Assembly: GCF_014268445.2 (NCBI RefSeq)
Contig: NZ_CP077089.1
Coordinates: 6,083,001 to 6,147,000, forward strand
Length of the DNA stretch: 64,000 nt
From: Pseudomonas tensinigenes
GTDB taxonomy: Bacteria; Pseudomonadota; Gammaproteobacteria; Pseudomonadales; Pseudomonadaceae
Direction of reading: 5' to 3'
Part shown: positions 25,691 through 39,721 of the stretch, one piece after another
Layout: each line of letters starts with the position of its first letter
Position numbering within the stretch: position 1 is the stretch's first letter
Program-made: the position numbers and the translations under genes
Notes under the pieces: model-generated
Told to the model about the DNA's origin: nothing
The model's input: the letters and a program-made list of their open reading frames with translations, nothing else
The model's database searches: none

Positions 25691-26623
25691 TCAGGAGCGC
25701 CCCAACAACCGCGCCAGCCCCACGCTCATCGGCGTCTGCTGTGGCAGTTTGAAGCGCTCCAGCAAGCGAGCGTTGTTCGCCCGCGAGTGACGGATATCGC
25801 CGGAACGCGCCGGGCCATAGCTGATCGGCGGCAGCTCACCGACCACCGCTTGCAGTGCTTCAAGCATCTGCTTGAGGCTCATTGCCTGATTCCAGCCGAC
25901 GTTCACCGGGCCGACTTCGACCTCAGGCTTTTCGATCCCCTGAACCAGCAGATCGACCAGATCTTCGACATAGAGGAAATCACGCGTCTGCTCACCATCG
26001 CCGAACACGGTAATCGGCAGACCTTTCTGCGCGCGCTCGCTGAAGATGCTGATCACCCCGGAGTACGGCGAGGACGGATCCTGACGCGGGCCGAAGATAT
26101 TGAAGAAGCGGAAAACCACCGGTTCCAGGCCATGCTGGCGGCGATAGAAATCGAAATAGTGCTCGCCCGCCAGTTTGTCCGAGGCGTACGGCGTCAGCGG
26201 CGCTTTGGGCGTGTCTTCATCAATCGACTCGCCCTCGCCGTTGTTGCCGTACACCGCCGCACTGGAGGCATACAACACCCGTTTGACCCCGGCCAGACGC
26301 ATGGCTTCGCAGACGTTCAGCGTGCCGATGAAATTGCTCTGGTGAGTTTTCACCGGATCATCCACCGAGGCCTGCACCGAAGCCACGGCCGCCAGGTGAG
26401 CGACCGCGCTGCAGCCGTGCATGGCCTTGGCCACCAGCGCCGCATCGGCAACATCACCGACAATCAGCTCAAGCTTTGGATTATCCAGCGGCAGGTTGCT
26501 GCGCTTGCCGGTCGACAAGTCGTCGAGGATGCGCACCGAATGTCCCTTGGCGAGCAACGCATCGGTCAGGTGCGAGCCAATGAAGCCAGCGCCGCCGGTG
26601 ATTAAAACAGTCCCTTCAGCCAT
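25691..26623 (-). CDS. NAD-dependent sugar-nucleotide epimerase (UDP-glucose 4-epimerase-like)
   Basis: 310 residues from the ATG at 26623; a longer in-frame reading adds 13 residues before the MAEGTVLITGG start and is unlikely. Extended SDR enzyme: GGAGFIG at 10-16 binds NAD, YxxxK is Y146-K150 (YASDK), and FNIFGPRQDPSSPYSGVISIF is typical of hexose 4-epimerases. It overlaps the upstream SDR gene by 8 nt. The likely product is a UDP-sugar for O-antigen or exopolysaccharide, but no glycosyltransferase genes are near, so the pathway is not shown. Confidence 0.87.
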   Translation of the reverse strand: MAEGTVLITGGAGFIGSHLTDALLAKGHSVRILDDLSTGKRSNLPLDNPKLELIVGDVADAALVAKAMHGCSAVAHLAAVASVQASVDDPVKTHQSNFIGTLNVCEAMRLAGVKRVLYASSAAVYGNNGEGESIDEDTPKAPLTPYASDKLAGEHYFDFYRRQHGLEPVVFRFFNIFGPRQDPSSPYSGVISIFSERAQKGLPITVFGDGEQTRDFLYVEDLVDLLVQGIEKPEVEVGPVNVGWNQAMSLKQMLEALQAVVGELPPISYGPARSGDIRHSRANNARLLERFKLPQQTPMSVGLARLLGRS

Positions 26624-27500
26624 GACGGTAGAACCTATCCAGTAAGCCCGGGAGTGCGGCACGCCAGGCGCGCGGTTTGATCCCGAAAGTGTGCAGAATT
26701 TTCTTGCAGGCCAGCACCGCGTGTTGCGGCTCTTCGGCAGCGTCCGGCCGCGCGGCGTGAGCCTGGGCGGTCGGCGCTTCGATGGCCAGGGCGTGCAGGC
26801 TGCGCGCTTCGGTCAGAATCGCCTGACCCAGCGCCAGCGGCGTGGTTGCTTCGTGGCCGGCGTAGTGATAAGTGCCCCACAGTGGCGCTGCGCAGTCGAG
26901 TTGCTTGAGCACCGAAATGATCACTCGCGCGGCATCGTCGACCGGCGTCGGGTTGCCACGGCGGTCATCCGCCAACAGCAATTCGTCCGGTTGCTCGGCA
27001 CGTGCGAGGAAACGCCCGAGGGTGCCATCCGGGCTGTCATCGAGCAGCCAGCCGAAACGTAGCAGGACATGTTGCGGGCAAGTGGCGCGAACGCTTTGTT
27101 CGATCCGCCACAACGCCTGACCACGCAGCCCCAGTGGCACCGGTTCGTCTTTTTCGCTGTACGCCGTGGCACGCGAACCATCGAACACCCGATAACTGGA
27201 GGGCTGGACGAGGACGATGTTGTGGTGCTGGCACAATTCGGCCAGACGCTCGATCGCACGTTCCTGCCCGGCCATACGGCTTTCGCTGACGGTTTCGGCC
27301 TGGAACCAGTCGAAATAGTAGGCGAGGTTGATCAATGCATCGGGACGGGTGTCGTCGAGCAATTGGGTCAGGCTCGCGGCATCCCAGCCGTTTTCGGGCG
27401 GGCGGGGGGCGAGGAAACCGATGTCTTCCTCTGCACCGAGGCGAATCAGCGCCTGCCCAAGGGCATTTCCGCCGCCCAGTAACATAAGGCGCATTCGCAT
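26616..27500 (-). CDS. RmlD-like sugar-nucleotide reductase / SDR protein
   Basis: 294 residues from an ATG at 27500 (a second ATG two codons on is possible). An N-terminal Rossmann start with an unusual LLGGGNALGQALIRLG, the segment PDALINLAYYFDWFQAE, VLVQPSSYRVFDG, and a C-terminal TYHYAGHEATTPLALGQAIL place it with dTDP-4-dehydrorhamnose reductase-like proteins (RmlD substrate-binding family). The YxxxK catalytic pair is not obvious, so it may be a divergent or non-catalytic member. Coupled to the epimerase by an 8-nt overlap, so the two probably serve one sugar pathway. Confidence 0.75.
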   Translation of the reverse strand: MRMRLMLLGGGNALGQALIRLGAEEDIGFLAPRPPENGWDAASLTQLLDDTRPDALINLAYYFDWFQAETVSESRMAGQERAIERLAELCQHHNIVLVQPSSYRVFDGSRATAYSEKDEPVPLGLRGQALWRIEQSVRATCPQHVLLRFGWLLDDSPDGTLGRFLARAEQPDELLLADDRRGNPTPVDDAARVIISVLKQLDCAAPLWGTYHYAGHEATTPLALGQAILTEARSLHALAIEAPTAQAHAARPDAAEEPQHAVLACKKILHTFGIKPRAWRAALPGLLDRFYRHG

Positions 27501-27661
27501 AGAGTCAGCAGGCCCAGTCTGATTGGAACGATGGCTTTAGCGACGGATCTCGTGGAACCGTCGTCGATAATTGCCGGAATCGTTGCATTTTGCGGGTTTA
27601 GTGCGCAACCGTCATCCGTAAAGTGTAGATCGCCGGGATTTGTGTCGTCCCGACCGGCCCC
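27501..27661. other. Divergent promoter region, SDR pair / lhr
   Basis: The gap between the two divergent units is 308 nt; the part nearest lhr is a REP doublet. The rest should hold the SDR promoter. I see no box I can name and no small gene. Confidence 0.5.
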
Positions 27662-27736
27662 TTCGCGAGCAGGCTCGCTCCCACATGGGATTTTGCGGTG
27701 CACAAAAATCCACTGTGGGAGCGAGCCTGCTCGCGA
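27662..27736. repeat. REP doublet upstream of lhr
   Basis: Inverted copy 27662-27685 and forward copy 27714-27736, the latter ending 72 nt before the lhr start. A REP pair this close ahead of a gene is less usual than after one. Confidence 0.92.
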
Positions 27737-27808
27737 AGAGAGCCGGCCAGACGCTGAAGATCCCAGCGGTACTTGCATCTTCCCATCCGCGCCCGCATAA
27801 CTTAAGCC

Positions 27809-32095
<4,287 letters not shown>

Positions 32096-32114
32096 GGGTG
32101 TTTGGGCTGAAGTC

Positions 32115-32180
32115 TTCGCGAGCAGGCTCGCTCCCACAGTTTGATCGCGTTCCCCCTGTGGGAGCGAGCCTGCTCGCGAA
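32115..32180. repeat. REP doublet between lhr and the MscS-family gene
   Basis: Inverted copy 32115-32138 and forward copy 32157-32180, in the 115-nt gap between convergent genes; probably their shared transcript end. Confidence 0.92.
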
Positions 32181-32210
32181 GGCGTCAGCAGCCCTACACC
32201 AGAACTTGCT

Positions 32211-34304
32211 CTATGTCCGCGATTCCTGCGACACCTCGCTCGCCACCACCGCCCCCTCCTGCTGCCGCTTCGGCAACAAAACCTGCTGTGGATAAGTCTG
32301 CGCGAAATGCACCACCGGGCTGTTATCCACAAGCTTCTTCAAACGCTGATTGAACGCCCGGCTCACCGCATACTGCCCCCCCGACACCGTGCGGAACTGC
32401 GCCGTCAGCACCACGCCATTCAAATCCATCTTGTCGACGCCGAACACATCCAGCGGCCCTTGCAGGTTGTACTTGAGGAACGGGTCTTCGCGGATCGAAT
32501 CACCGGTCTCGCGGATCAGCTCGATGGCTTTATCCACGTCAGTGTCGTAGGTGAACTGCACCGAGAAAAACGCAAAGGCAAACTGCCGCGATTGATTGGT
32601 CACTGCCTTGATCTGGCCGAACGGCACCGAGTGCACAAACCCTTTGCCGTCACGCAGACGCAGAGTGCGAATAGTCAGTCCTTCGACCGTACCGGCATGG
32701 CCCGAGTCAAGCACCACCCAATCGCCAATCGACAGGGTGTCTTCAATGATGATGAACAACCCGGTGATCACGTCCTGCACCAATTGCTGTGAACCGAAAC
32801 CGATGGCCAGACCGACCACCCCGGCACCGGCCAGCAGTGGCGCAACGTTGATCCCAAGATTGGCCATGGTGGTGATTGCGCAGATCACCACGAGGATGAT
32901 TTTGATCGCGTTGCGCAGCAGCGGCAGGATGGTTTTCACCCGCGTACTCGGCTGCCGCGCTGCGCGTTTGCTGAGCGGCGGCTTCAGCGCTTCCTGAATC
33001 GCCGTGTCGAGCACCACCCACAACAACCACGTGACCAGGAAGATCAGGCCGATGCTGCTCAGCGCGTTGCTGATGGCTCTTCCGACCGTGCTGCTCTGGG
33101 CAAAATCGAGCAGCGACACGCCCCAGATCCGCCCGAGGATATCGATAAAGGCGATAGCGATGACGATCCGCAGCAAGGCATGCAAAAGGCTGAGGAAACG
33201 TTCCTTGTAGGCGCTGCTGCGCTGGATCGCTTCGGCCTTTCGTGACTTGAACAAGTGCTGCAGGATCGTGCTGAGGAATACCGTGCCGATTAACAAAACC
33301 GTGGTGAACAGCGCGCAGCGCAGGGCTTTCTGATTGTCCTCGCCGATGCCGATCAGATTGACCGCCGAGACCAGCACCATCAGCACGATCGGCCAGTACC
33401 ACAGCCCGGAAAAGATCCGCAGCGACTCCTGCAACGAAGGTTGTTTCAACCGCTGACTGAGCGAACGATTGCGGATCAGATGCGCCACCGGGCGACGCAA
33501 TCGGATCACCAACAGGCCAAAAATCACCGAGGCAATCAGGCCAGTAAATACCGCGACGCTGCTGGTGATATTGCCGCCCAGTTGGCGGGCGATCTGCGGA
33601 CTGGTCAGCGCATCGCTGAGGGCCGCAAGGAAGCCGATCAGGAACAGCGGACGCGGGCAATAATCACGAATGATCCGCGCCGCCGGACGTTTATGGCCGA
33701 CGTTGAACATCACCACCACGCACAACAACATCGAAGTGGAAAAGATGCCGCTGCTGGTGGCGTAGGCCAGGCACAGCGCCAGCGCGCGCCCTACCGAGGC
33801 TTGCAGAAAATGGCTGACATACAACGTCAACGGCAGACAGATCAGCGCCGGCACGGTGTACGGCAGCAAGTAACCAATCAGGTCCTGACTGCGCTGACGG
33901 GTACGTAACCAGCGGCCCTCGCGCAGGCGTTTGGCCAACAGACTGCCCAGTACGGTCAATAACGCGAAACTGCCGAGCCAGACGCCCGACAGCGTGAGGA
34001 AATCCCCGGCGACGCTCCAGCCCGAGCGATTCGACGGTTGATTGACCAGTTTGTCCACTTCATCGGCGGCGCGATCGGCGCGCAGGCGCCAGGCATCGAC
34101 CAGATGTTCGTTGAGGTCGAGTTTGTCCTGGACGTCGTCGATGCTTGAACTGATCGCACCGAGCAGCCCGCCCTGCACGATCGGTTCAGGTTTGGCCGCC
34201 TCTTCGGCGGTGGCCGGGACACCCGGCAATGCGGCGGCGTCAATTTCACTGGCGCCGAGAAACAGCAGTGCTCCCAGCAGAATGGCGATCCTGAACTTGA
34301 CCAA
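32211..34304 (-). CDS. MscS-family mechanosensitive channel, multi-helix type
   Basis: 697 residues if started at the TTG at 34304, which has AAGGGAGGT (34312-34320) seven bases upstream and opens into a signal peptide (KFRIAILLGALLFLGASEIDA); a GTG at 34355 is in frame but has no ribosome site. After a periplasmic stretch with a coiled-coil-like segment there are about ten membrane helices, then the MscS core: LLAGAGVVGLAIGFGSQQLV (pore helix), QDVITGLFIIIEDTLSIGDWV, and the cytoplasmic vestibule. Releases solutes on hypo-osmotic shock in the inner membrane. Similar to E. coli YbiO/YbdG-size relatives. Confidence 0.88.
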   Translation of the reverse strand: MVKFRIAILLGALLFLGASEIDAAALPGVPATAEEAAKPEPIVQGGLLGAISSSIDDVQDKLDLNEHLVDAWRLRADRAADEVDKLVNQPSNRSGWSVAGDFLTLSGVWLGSFALLTVLGSLLAKRLREGRWLRTRQRSQDLIGYLLPYTVPALICLPLTLYVSHFLQASVGRALALCLAYATSSGIFSTSMLLCVVVMFNVGHKRPAARIIRDYCPRPLFLIGFLAALSDALTSPQIARQLGGNITSSVAVFTGLIASVIFGLLVIRLRRPVAHLIRNRSLSQRLKQPSLQESLRIFSGLWYWPIVLMVLVSAVNLIGIGEDNQKALRCALFTTVLLIGTVFLSTILQHLFKSRKAEAIQRSSAYKERFLSLLHALLRIVIAIAFIDILGRIWGVSLLDFAQSSTVGRAISNALSSIGLIFLVTWLLWVVLDTAIQEALKPPLSKRAARQPSTRVKTILPLLRNAIKIILVVICAITTMANLGINVAPLLAGAGVVGLAIGFGSQQLVQDVITGLFIIIEDTLSIGDWVVLDSGHAGTVEGLTIRTLRLRDGKGFVHSVPFGQIKAVTNQSRQFAFAFFSVQFTYDTDVDKAIELIRETGDSIREDPFLKYNLQGPLDVFGVDKMDLNGVVLTAQFRTVSGGQYAVSRAFNQRLKKLVDNSPVVHFAQTYPQQVLLPKRQQEGAVVASEVSQESRT

Positions 34305-34370
34305 AACTCCGACCTCCCTTGGCTGAACCTGTAAGGAACTGATCGGTAATTGCACAGCAAGTTCAAGAGC

Positions 34371-34754
34371 CCCCTCACCCTAGCCCTCTCCCAGAGGGAG
34401 AGGGAACTGACCGAGTTGCCTGATCTGGCTGCACCGACCTGAAAGTCCTGAGTCGAACTCGAATCCTGAGAACCCTGAACATCTGATCCCCTCGCCCCCT
34501 CCCAGCGTGAGAGGGAACTGACCGAGTTGCCTGATCTGGCTGCACCGATCTGAAAGTCCTGAGGCGAACTCGAATCCTGAGACCCCTGAATATCTGCTCC
34601 CCTCGCCCCCTCCCAGCGTGAGAGGGAACTGACCGAGTTGCCTGATCTGGCTGCACCGATCTGAAAGTCCTGAGGCGAACTCGAATCCTGAGAACTCTGA
34701 ACATCTGCTCCCTTCCCCCTCGCCCCCTCTGGGGGAGAGGGTTGGGGTGAGGGG
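34371..34754. repeat. Mosaic repeat element: 22-bp terminal inverted repeats around three 111-bp tandem units
   Basis: Termini 34371-34392 and 34733-34754 are inverted copies matching at 20 of 22 positions and match the ends of the 25426-25684 element. Between them GAGAGGGAACTGACC starts at 34398, 34509 and 34620, exactly 111 bp apart. Units 1 and 2 differ at about five positions; unit 3 diverges only at its end. 111 is divisible by three, so a reverse reading frame runs through as a 37-residue repeat, which I regard as a by-product. The whole gap 34305-34872 contains no gene otherwise. Confidence 0.92.
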
Positions 34755-34872
34755 GAGCGCTTTTGATCTTCGCCTTGGACGTGACCGTCCGTAATGCCAT
34801 CGAAACTTTCCCGAACCGCCAGCAGTCATCAAAAGATACCGGCAACACGAGGACTTTCGACGGGAGGGCGGC

Positions 34873-35799
34873 ATGGCAACGATTCACATCGGTATTTCCG
34901 GCTGGCGGTACGCACCGTGGCGCGGGGACTTCTACCCCGAGGGACTGGCGCAGAAACGCGAATTGCAATTCGCGTCGAGAGCGGTCAACAGCATCGAAAT
35001 CAATGGATCGTTCTACGCCCTGCAACGGCCCGAACGTTATGCGCAGTGGTACGCCGAAACCCCCGACGACTTCGTCTTCAGCGTCAAGGCGCCGCGCTTC
35101 ATCACCCACATCCGCCGTTTGCGCGAGATCGAAAAGCCTCTGGCCAATTTCTTCGCCTCCGGGGTGCTGGAACTCAAGGAAAAGCTCGGGCCGATCCTTT
35201 GGCAATTTCCGCCGAATTTCAAATTCGAGCCTGAGCGTTTTGAACATTTCCTCGCGCTACTGCCCCACGATACCGAAGCCGCCGCCACCCTCGCCCGGCA
35301 ACACGATGCTCATCTGCACGGTCACGCGAGCCTGAAAGCCTGGCGTAAAAAACCGCTGCGCCACGCTGTGGAAATCCGCAACGACAGCTTCCTTGATCCC
35401 GATTTTGTGCGCCTATTGAAGCGCTACAACACCGCGCTGGTGATCGCCGACACCGCCAATAAATGGCCGTACCGCGAAGACCTCACCAGCGACTTTGTCT
35501 ACTTGCGCCTGCACGGTGCCGAAGAACTCTACGCCAGCGGCTACACCGCGCCAGCCCTCAAGCGCTGGGCCGAACGCATCGACGCCTGGCACCACGGCGA
35601 GCAACCAAAGGATGCTCATCTGATCGCACCACGCTTGAAGCCACGCGCACGCAAGTCCCGCGAAGTGTTCTGCTATTTCGACAACGACATCAAAGTCCGC
35701 GCGCCGTACGACGCCCGTGACCTGCTGCATCGTTTCGAGCTGGATAAAGACCTCGCCACCACCCCCGGCGAACCCGCTGGCGAAGGAGTGTTGGCATGA
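34873..35799 (+). CDS. DUF72 family protein (YecE-like)
   Basis: 308 residues, with GGGAGGGC just ahead of the ATG. A TIM-barrel-like DUF72 protein: [21 protein letters not shown] at the start (split motif W..YP), [25 protein letters not shown] region, and [17 protein letters not shown] near residue 212, then [16 protein letters not shown] at the end. No catalytic function is established for the family. The stop overlaps the ybhP-like start by 4 nt (35796-35799), so it is the first gene of a four-gene coupled operon with ybhP, clsB and ybhN. Confidence 0.87.
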   Translation: MATIHIGISGWRYAPWRGDFYPEGLAQKRELQFASRAVNSIEINGSFYALQRPERYAQWYAETPDDFVFSVKAPRFITHIRRLREIEKPLANFFASGVLELKEKLGPILWQFPPNFKFEPERFEHFLALLPHDTEAAATLARQHDAHLHGHASLKAWRKKPLRHAVEIRNDSFLDPDFVRLLKRYNTALVIADTANKWPYREDLTSDFVYLRLHGAEELYASGYTAPALKRWAERIDAWHHGEQPKDAHLIAPRLKPRARKSREVFCYFDNDIKVRAPYDARDLLHRFELDKDLATTPGEPAGEGVLA

Positions 35800-36593
35800 G
35801 TATTCCAGAACCGGTCGGCTTCACCGATGAGGGCTCAGTGGTCGCGCCGACAGTGCGCACGTTTACCGTGCTGACGGTGAATACCCACAAGGGTTTCACC
35901 GCCCTCAACCGACGCTTCATTCTTCCGGAACTGCGCGAAGCGGTGCGCAGCGTCGCGGCCGACGTGGTGTTTCTGCAGGAAGTTCATGGCACCCACGAGC
36001 ACCATCCCAAGCGCTACAGCAATTGGCCGACGATGCCGCAGTACGAATTTCTCGCCGACAGCCTCTGGCCGCAGTTCGCCTATGGGCGCAATGCGGTGTA
36101 CCCGGAGGGCGACCACGGCAATGCGCTGCTGTCGAAATTCCAGATCATCCGTCACGACAACCTCGATGTGTCGATCAACGGCCACGAAAACCGCGGCCTG
36201 CTGCATTGCGTGCTGCGCCTGCCGGGTGACGGCACCGAGGTGCATGCGATCTGCGTGCATCTGGGCCTGCGCGAAAGTCATCGCAACGCCCAACTGGATT
36301 TGCTCATGCAACGCCTGGCGGAGTTGCCCGACGACGCACCAGTGATCGTCGCGGGCGATTTCAATGACTGGCGCCAGCGCGCCGATGCGCAGCTCAAACC
36401 CTGCGGCCTGCGCGAAGTGTTCGCCGAGCACCAGGGCAAACCGGCGCGCAGTTTTCCCGCGCGCCTGCCAACACTGCGCCTTGATCGTATTTACGTGCGC
36501 AACCTCAAGGCCAGCCAGCCGAAAGTTCTGGCGAACCGGCCTTGGTCGCACCTTTCCGACCACGTTCCTTTATCGGTAGAGATCGAACTATGA
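35796..36593 (+). CDS. ybhP: Endonuclease/exonuclease/phosphatase family protein, YbhP-like
   Basis: 265 residues. The metal-dependent EEP fold is recognisable by [22 protein letters not shown] (catalytic Glu), [12 protein letters not shown] (catalytic His region), [11 protein letters not shown] (Asp-Asn pair) and the final [13 protein letters not shown] (Asp-His). In E. coli ybhP lies directly before clsB and ybhN, the same order as here. The substrate is unknown; a lipid head-group or nucleic acid phosphodiester are both possible in this superfamily. Start and stop both overlap the neighbouring genes by 4 nt. Confidence 0.88.
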   Translation: MSIPEPVGFTDEGSVVAPTVRTFTVLTVNTHKGFTALNRRFILPELREAVRSVAADVVFLQEVHGTHEHHPKRYSNWPTMPQYEFLADSLWPQFAYGRNAVYPEGDHGNALLSKFQIIRHDNLDVSINGHENRGLLHCVLRLPGDGTEVHAICVHLGLRESHRNAQLDLLMQRLAELPDDAPVIVAGDFNDWRQRADAQLKPCGLREVFAEHQGKPARSFPARLPTLRLDRIYVRNLKASQPKVLANRPWSHLSDHVPLSVEIEL

Positions 36594-37864
36594 GCAGCGC
36601 GCCGCTGGAGAAATCCGCCGTGGAACCGGTCGCCATCAACCCGCCGATACGCGAGCCGGGCCATGTTGATGTCGAGTACCGCTGGCAGGGCAACAATCGC
36701 GTCGAGTTGCTGGAGAACGGCGAGGAGTATTTCCCGCGAGTGTTCGAAGCGATGCGCGCAGCGAAGAGTGAAATCCTCCTCGAGACCTTTATCGTTTTCG
36801 AAGACAAGGTCGGCGCCGAGTTGCAGGAGATTCTGATCGACGCTGCCCGTCGTGGCGTGCGCACCACGGTCAGCCTCGACGGCTTTGGTTGCGGCGAGTT
36901 GAGCACCGGTTATCTCACCGCGCTGAGCGAGGCCGGCGTACATCTGCAAATCTTCGATCCGGCACCGAAACACCTGGGCATCCGCACCAATTGGTTTCGC
37001 CGTTTGCATCGCAAGATCGTGGTGGTCGACGGCCTGACCGCGTTTATTGGCGGGATCAACTTTTCCGGCGATCACCTCGCTGATTTCGGCCCTGAAGCGA
37101 AGCAGGATTATTCGGTGCAGGTCCAAGGGCCGGCAGTCGCCGACATCCATCATTTCGCCCTGCTGCAAAGTGGTCGGCCGGGCCGTGCGCGGTTCTGGTG
37201 GCAACGTCGGCGCCAGCGCCGCGCGGAGATGGCTTTCGATGACCACGACGGTCAGGTGCGCCTGGTGTTCCGCGATAACGACCAGCACCACTCCGATATC
37301 GAAGACGTCTATCTGCAGGTACTGCGCCGCGCCAAACGCCGGGTCGTGATCGCCAACGCCTACTTCTTCCCCGGTTATCGCTTGCTGCGGGAAATCCGTA
37401 ACGCGGCGCGGCGCGGGGTCGAGGTGCGCCTGATTCTGCAAGGCCAACCGGACATGCTGGTGGCCAAACTGGCGGCGCGCATGACCTACGATTACCTGCT
37501 CAAGGCCGGCGTACAGATTCATGAATATTGCCAGCGCCCGCTGCACGGCAAAGTGGCGCTGGTCGACGAAGAATGGAGCACGGTCGGCTCAAGCAATCTC
37601 GACCCGCTGAGCCTGTCGCTGAACCTGGAAGCCAATGTGCTGATCCGCGATCGCGCGTTCAATCAGCATCTGTTCGAACGCCTCGAAGACCTCAGCCAGA
37701 ACCACTGCAAAGCCATGGACCCCAGCAAGTCACCGCGTGGACGCATCTGGCACATGACCGTGGGGTTTCTGGTGTTTCACTTTCTGCGGCATTTCCCGGC
37801 GATGGCCGGATGGTTGCCAGCACATAAACCGCGGCTCAAGCCATTTCGAGGGAACACGCCATGA
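36590..37864 (+). CDS. clsB: Cardiolipin synthase B
   Basis: 424 residues from the ATG inside the ybhP stop (36590). Two phospholipase D HKD motifs are intact: [19 protein letters not shown] in the first half and [20 protein letters not shown] in the second. Lacks the N-terminal membrane helices of ClsA, as expected for ClsB. Makes cardiolipin by transferring a phosphatidyl group at the inner membrane. The C-terminal [18 protein letters not shown] is a possible membrane-surface anchor. Coupled by 4 nt to ybhN. Confidence 0.93.
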   Translation: MSSAPLEKSAVEPVAINPPIREPGHVDVEYRWQGNNRVELLENGEEYFPRVFEAMRAAKSEILLETFIVFEDKVGAELQEILIDAARRGVRTTVSLDGFGCGELSTGYLTALSEAGVHLQIFDPAPKHLGIRTNWFRRLHRKIVVVDGLTAFIGGINFSGDHLADFGPEAKQDYSVQVQGPAVADIHHFALLQSGRPGRARFWWQRRRQRRAEMAFDDHDGQVRLVFRDNDQHHSDIEDVYLQVLRRAKRRVVIANAYFFPGYRLLREIRNAARRGVEVRLILQGQPDMLVAKLAARMTYDYLLKAGVQIHEYCQRPLHGKVALVDEEWSTVGSSNLDPLSLSLNLEANVLIRDRAFNQHLFERLEDLSQNHCKAMDPSKSPRGRIWHMTVGFLVFHFLRHFPAMAGWLPAHKPRLKPFRGNTP

Positions 37865-38847
37865 GCCACTCCGAAGCGCACCCGAGCGGCCATGCGGCGC
37901 CAGCCAGCCATTCGAAATGGAGTCGCTGGAAGCGCCCGTTGACCTTGCTGTTTTTCCTCGCGCTGATCGTGTTGCTGACACTGTTCGCCACGCGCATCGA
38001 ATGGGCCGAGGTGCTGCAAACCCTCGCCGACTTCAAGGTCCGTACGCTGATCATCGCCGCCAGCCTGACGCTGCTGAGTTTTCTTGTGTACGCCAGTTTC
38101 GACCTGATCGGCCGCACTTACATTCGTCAGGACCTGACCTGGAAACAGATTCTGCCGGTGGGGATTATCAGCTATGCGTTCAACCTCAATCTCAGCGCGT
38201 GGGTGGGTGGCATCGCGATGCGCTATCGGCTGTATTCGCGCCTTGGGGTGAGCAAAAGCAACATCGCCAAGATCCTCGGTCTGAGCCTGGCGACCAACTG
38301 GTTCGGCTACATGACCATTGCCGGCGTGGTGTTCAGCAGTGGATTGGTGACAATGCCGCCGGGCTGGAAAATCAGCAGCAGTGCGCTGCAAGGCATCGGC
38401 GTGCTGTTGCTGCTGGTCAGCGCCGGATATCTCGCGGCATGTCAGTTTTCCAAGCGCCGCGAGTGGTCGATTCGCGGGGTGGAGATCAATCTGCCGTCGC
38501 TGCGCATGGCGGTTCTGCAATTGCTGCTGGGGGCGTTGAACTGGTCACTGATGGCGGCGGTAATTTTCACCTTGCTGCCGAGCAAGCTCGATTATCCGTT
38601 GGTGTTGGGCGTGTTGCTGATCAGTGCGATTGCCGGGGTCATCACTCACATTCCGGCAGGTCTTGGCGTGCTGGAAGCGGTGTTTGTGGCGTTGCTGCAA
38701 CACGAGGCTTCACGCGGCAGTCTGGTGGCGGGACTACTGGCGTATCGGGCGATTTATTTTCTGCTGCCGCTGTTGATCACAGTCGTGATGTATCTGGTGG
38801 TTGAGGCCAAGGCGAAGGCGCTGCGAATAGAGAAGAAACCTTCCTGA
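37861..38847 (+). CDS. ybhN: Integral membrane protein YbhN (lysylphosphatidylglycerol synthase-like, UPF0104)
   Basis: 328 residues, about eight hydrophobic helices. It belongs to the flippase-like part of the MprF/LPG synthase family: IISYAFNLNLSAWVGGIAMRY, SKSNIAKILGLSLATNWFGY and ITHIPAGLGVLEAVFVALL are family signatures. There is no aminoacyl transferase domain, so it should only move or help move lipid. In E. coli it follows clsB. Its start overlaps the clsB stop, so cardiolipin synthesis and this membrane protein are co-expressed. Confidence 0.9.
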   Translation: MSHSEAHPSGHAAPASHSKWSRWKRPLTLLFFLALIVLLTLFATRIEWAEVLQTLADFKVRTLIIAASLTLLSFLVYASFDLIGRTYIRQDLTWKQILPVGIISYAFNLNLSAWVGGIAMRYRLYSRLGVSKSNIAKILGLSLATNWFGYMTIAGVVFSSGLVTMPPGWKISSSALQGIGVLLLLVSAGYLAACQFSKRREWSIRGVEINLPSLRMAVLQLLLGALNWSLMAAVIFTLLPSKLDYPLVLGVLLISAIAGVITHIPAGLGVLEAVFVALLQHEASRGSLVAGLLAYRAIYFLLPLLITVVMYLVVEAKAKALRIEKKPS

Positions 38848-38872
38848 GAGGCGTGCTGAGGCTGATGCCCTC

Positions 38873-38938
38873 TTCGCGAGCAGGCTCGCTCCCACAGGTT
38901 GAATGCATTCCAAATGTGGGAGCGAGCCTGCTCGCGAA
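38873..38938. repeat. REP doublet after ybhN
   Basis: Inverted copy 38873-38896 and forward copy 38915-38938 between the convergent ybhN and alpha/beta hydrolase genes. Confidence 0.92.
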
Positions 38939-38962
38939 GGCGTCCGAAAGAACACGGAAAGA

Positions 38963-39721
38963 TCAAGCCGATTGAATGATGCTCAACCGTTCACCCACGA
39001 CCATCTCGGTAATCCAGTCCACCAGAATCGAGGTGTACGCCTGCTGCGACACCGGCTCACTCAACGCATGATCAGCGCCATCGATAATCCGGTGCGTCAA
39101 TGAATGCGTCTGCTGGCATGCCGCGCGGTAACTCATGATCGCCGCGTGAGGCACGTAATCGTCGGTTTCAGACTCCACCAGCAACACATCGCCAGTGAAT
39201 TGCGAACAGGCATGCAGCGCCCGATTGGTGTCCGCGCGCACCAGCGTGCTGCGGTAATCGCGCAGATCGGCCTTGTCCAGCTCACGCTTGGGTGTATGCC
39301 ATTGCTCGTCGCGATACAGCGCCGGCACGCGCAACGCCAGCCAGCGCACCGGGCGCAGCGAGGTGAGGATCGCCGCCAGGTAACCGCCATAACTGGTGCC
39401 GACCACGGCAATCGCCGAGGTGTCGAGCGCCGGATGCGCGAGCAAGCGGTCATACGCCGCGAGCAAATCACGCAGATTGTCTTCGCGCGTTACACGGGTC
39501 AGCGGGATCCCGGTACCGCCGGTATGTCCGCGCAAGTCGAACGTCAGGCACACACACCCGAGACCGGCGATGCCTTTGGCCCGCTCTAGATCACGTTCCT
39601 GACTGCCGCCCCAACCATGTACGAACAGCACCCCCGGCACCTTCGATTTGGGACTGAGAAAGGTCCCGCTCATCTGTTCATCATCAATGTCGATTTGAAT
39701 GCTTTCGCTTCTAGCCGTCAT
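38963..39721 (-). CDS. Alpha/beta hydrolase
   Basis: 252 residues. Oxyanion segment VPGVLFVHGWGGSQE near 28-42, nucleophile elbow GTSYGG with S110, acid region VESETDDYVPH and catalytic His in IDGADHALSEP. No signal peptide, so cytoplasmic. The fold is that of prolyl-oligopeptidase/dienelactone-hydrolase-like esterases acting on small substrates. Its 5' end overlaps the DUF3182 gene by 11 nt, so the two are one unit and may act on the same molecule. Substrate unknown. Confidence 0.87.
   Translation of the reverse strand: MTARSESIQIDIDDEQMSGTFLSPKSKVPGVLFVHGWGGSQERDLERAKGIAGLGCVCLTFDLRGHTGGTGIPLTRVTREDNLRDLLAAYDRLLAHPALDTSAIAVVGTSYGGYLAAILTSLRPVRWLALRVPALYRDEQWHTPKRELDKADLRDYRSTLVRADTNRALHACSQFTGDVLLVESETDDYVPHAAIMSYRAACQQTHSLTHRIIDGADHALSEPVSQQAYTSILVDWITEMVVGERLSIIQSA

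Noticed and set aside
34398-34730. Tandem units as a CRISPR array
   Set aside because: Units are 111 bp and nearly identical throughout, with no alternation of short repeats and unique spacers, and no cas genes.
34375-35247. Long reverse reading frame with 37-residue repeats across the 111-bp array
   Set aside because: The repeat period is divisible by three, so it stays open by arithmetic. It runs into and opposes the DUF72 gene, has no ribosome site and is Arg-rich low-complexity sequence.
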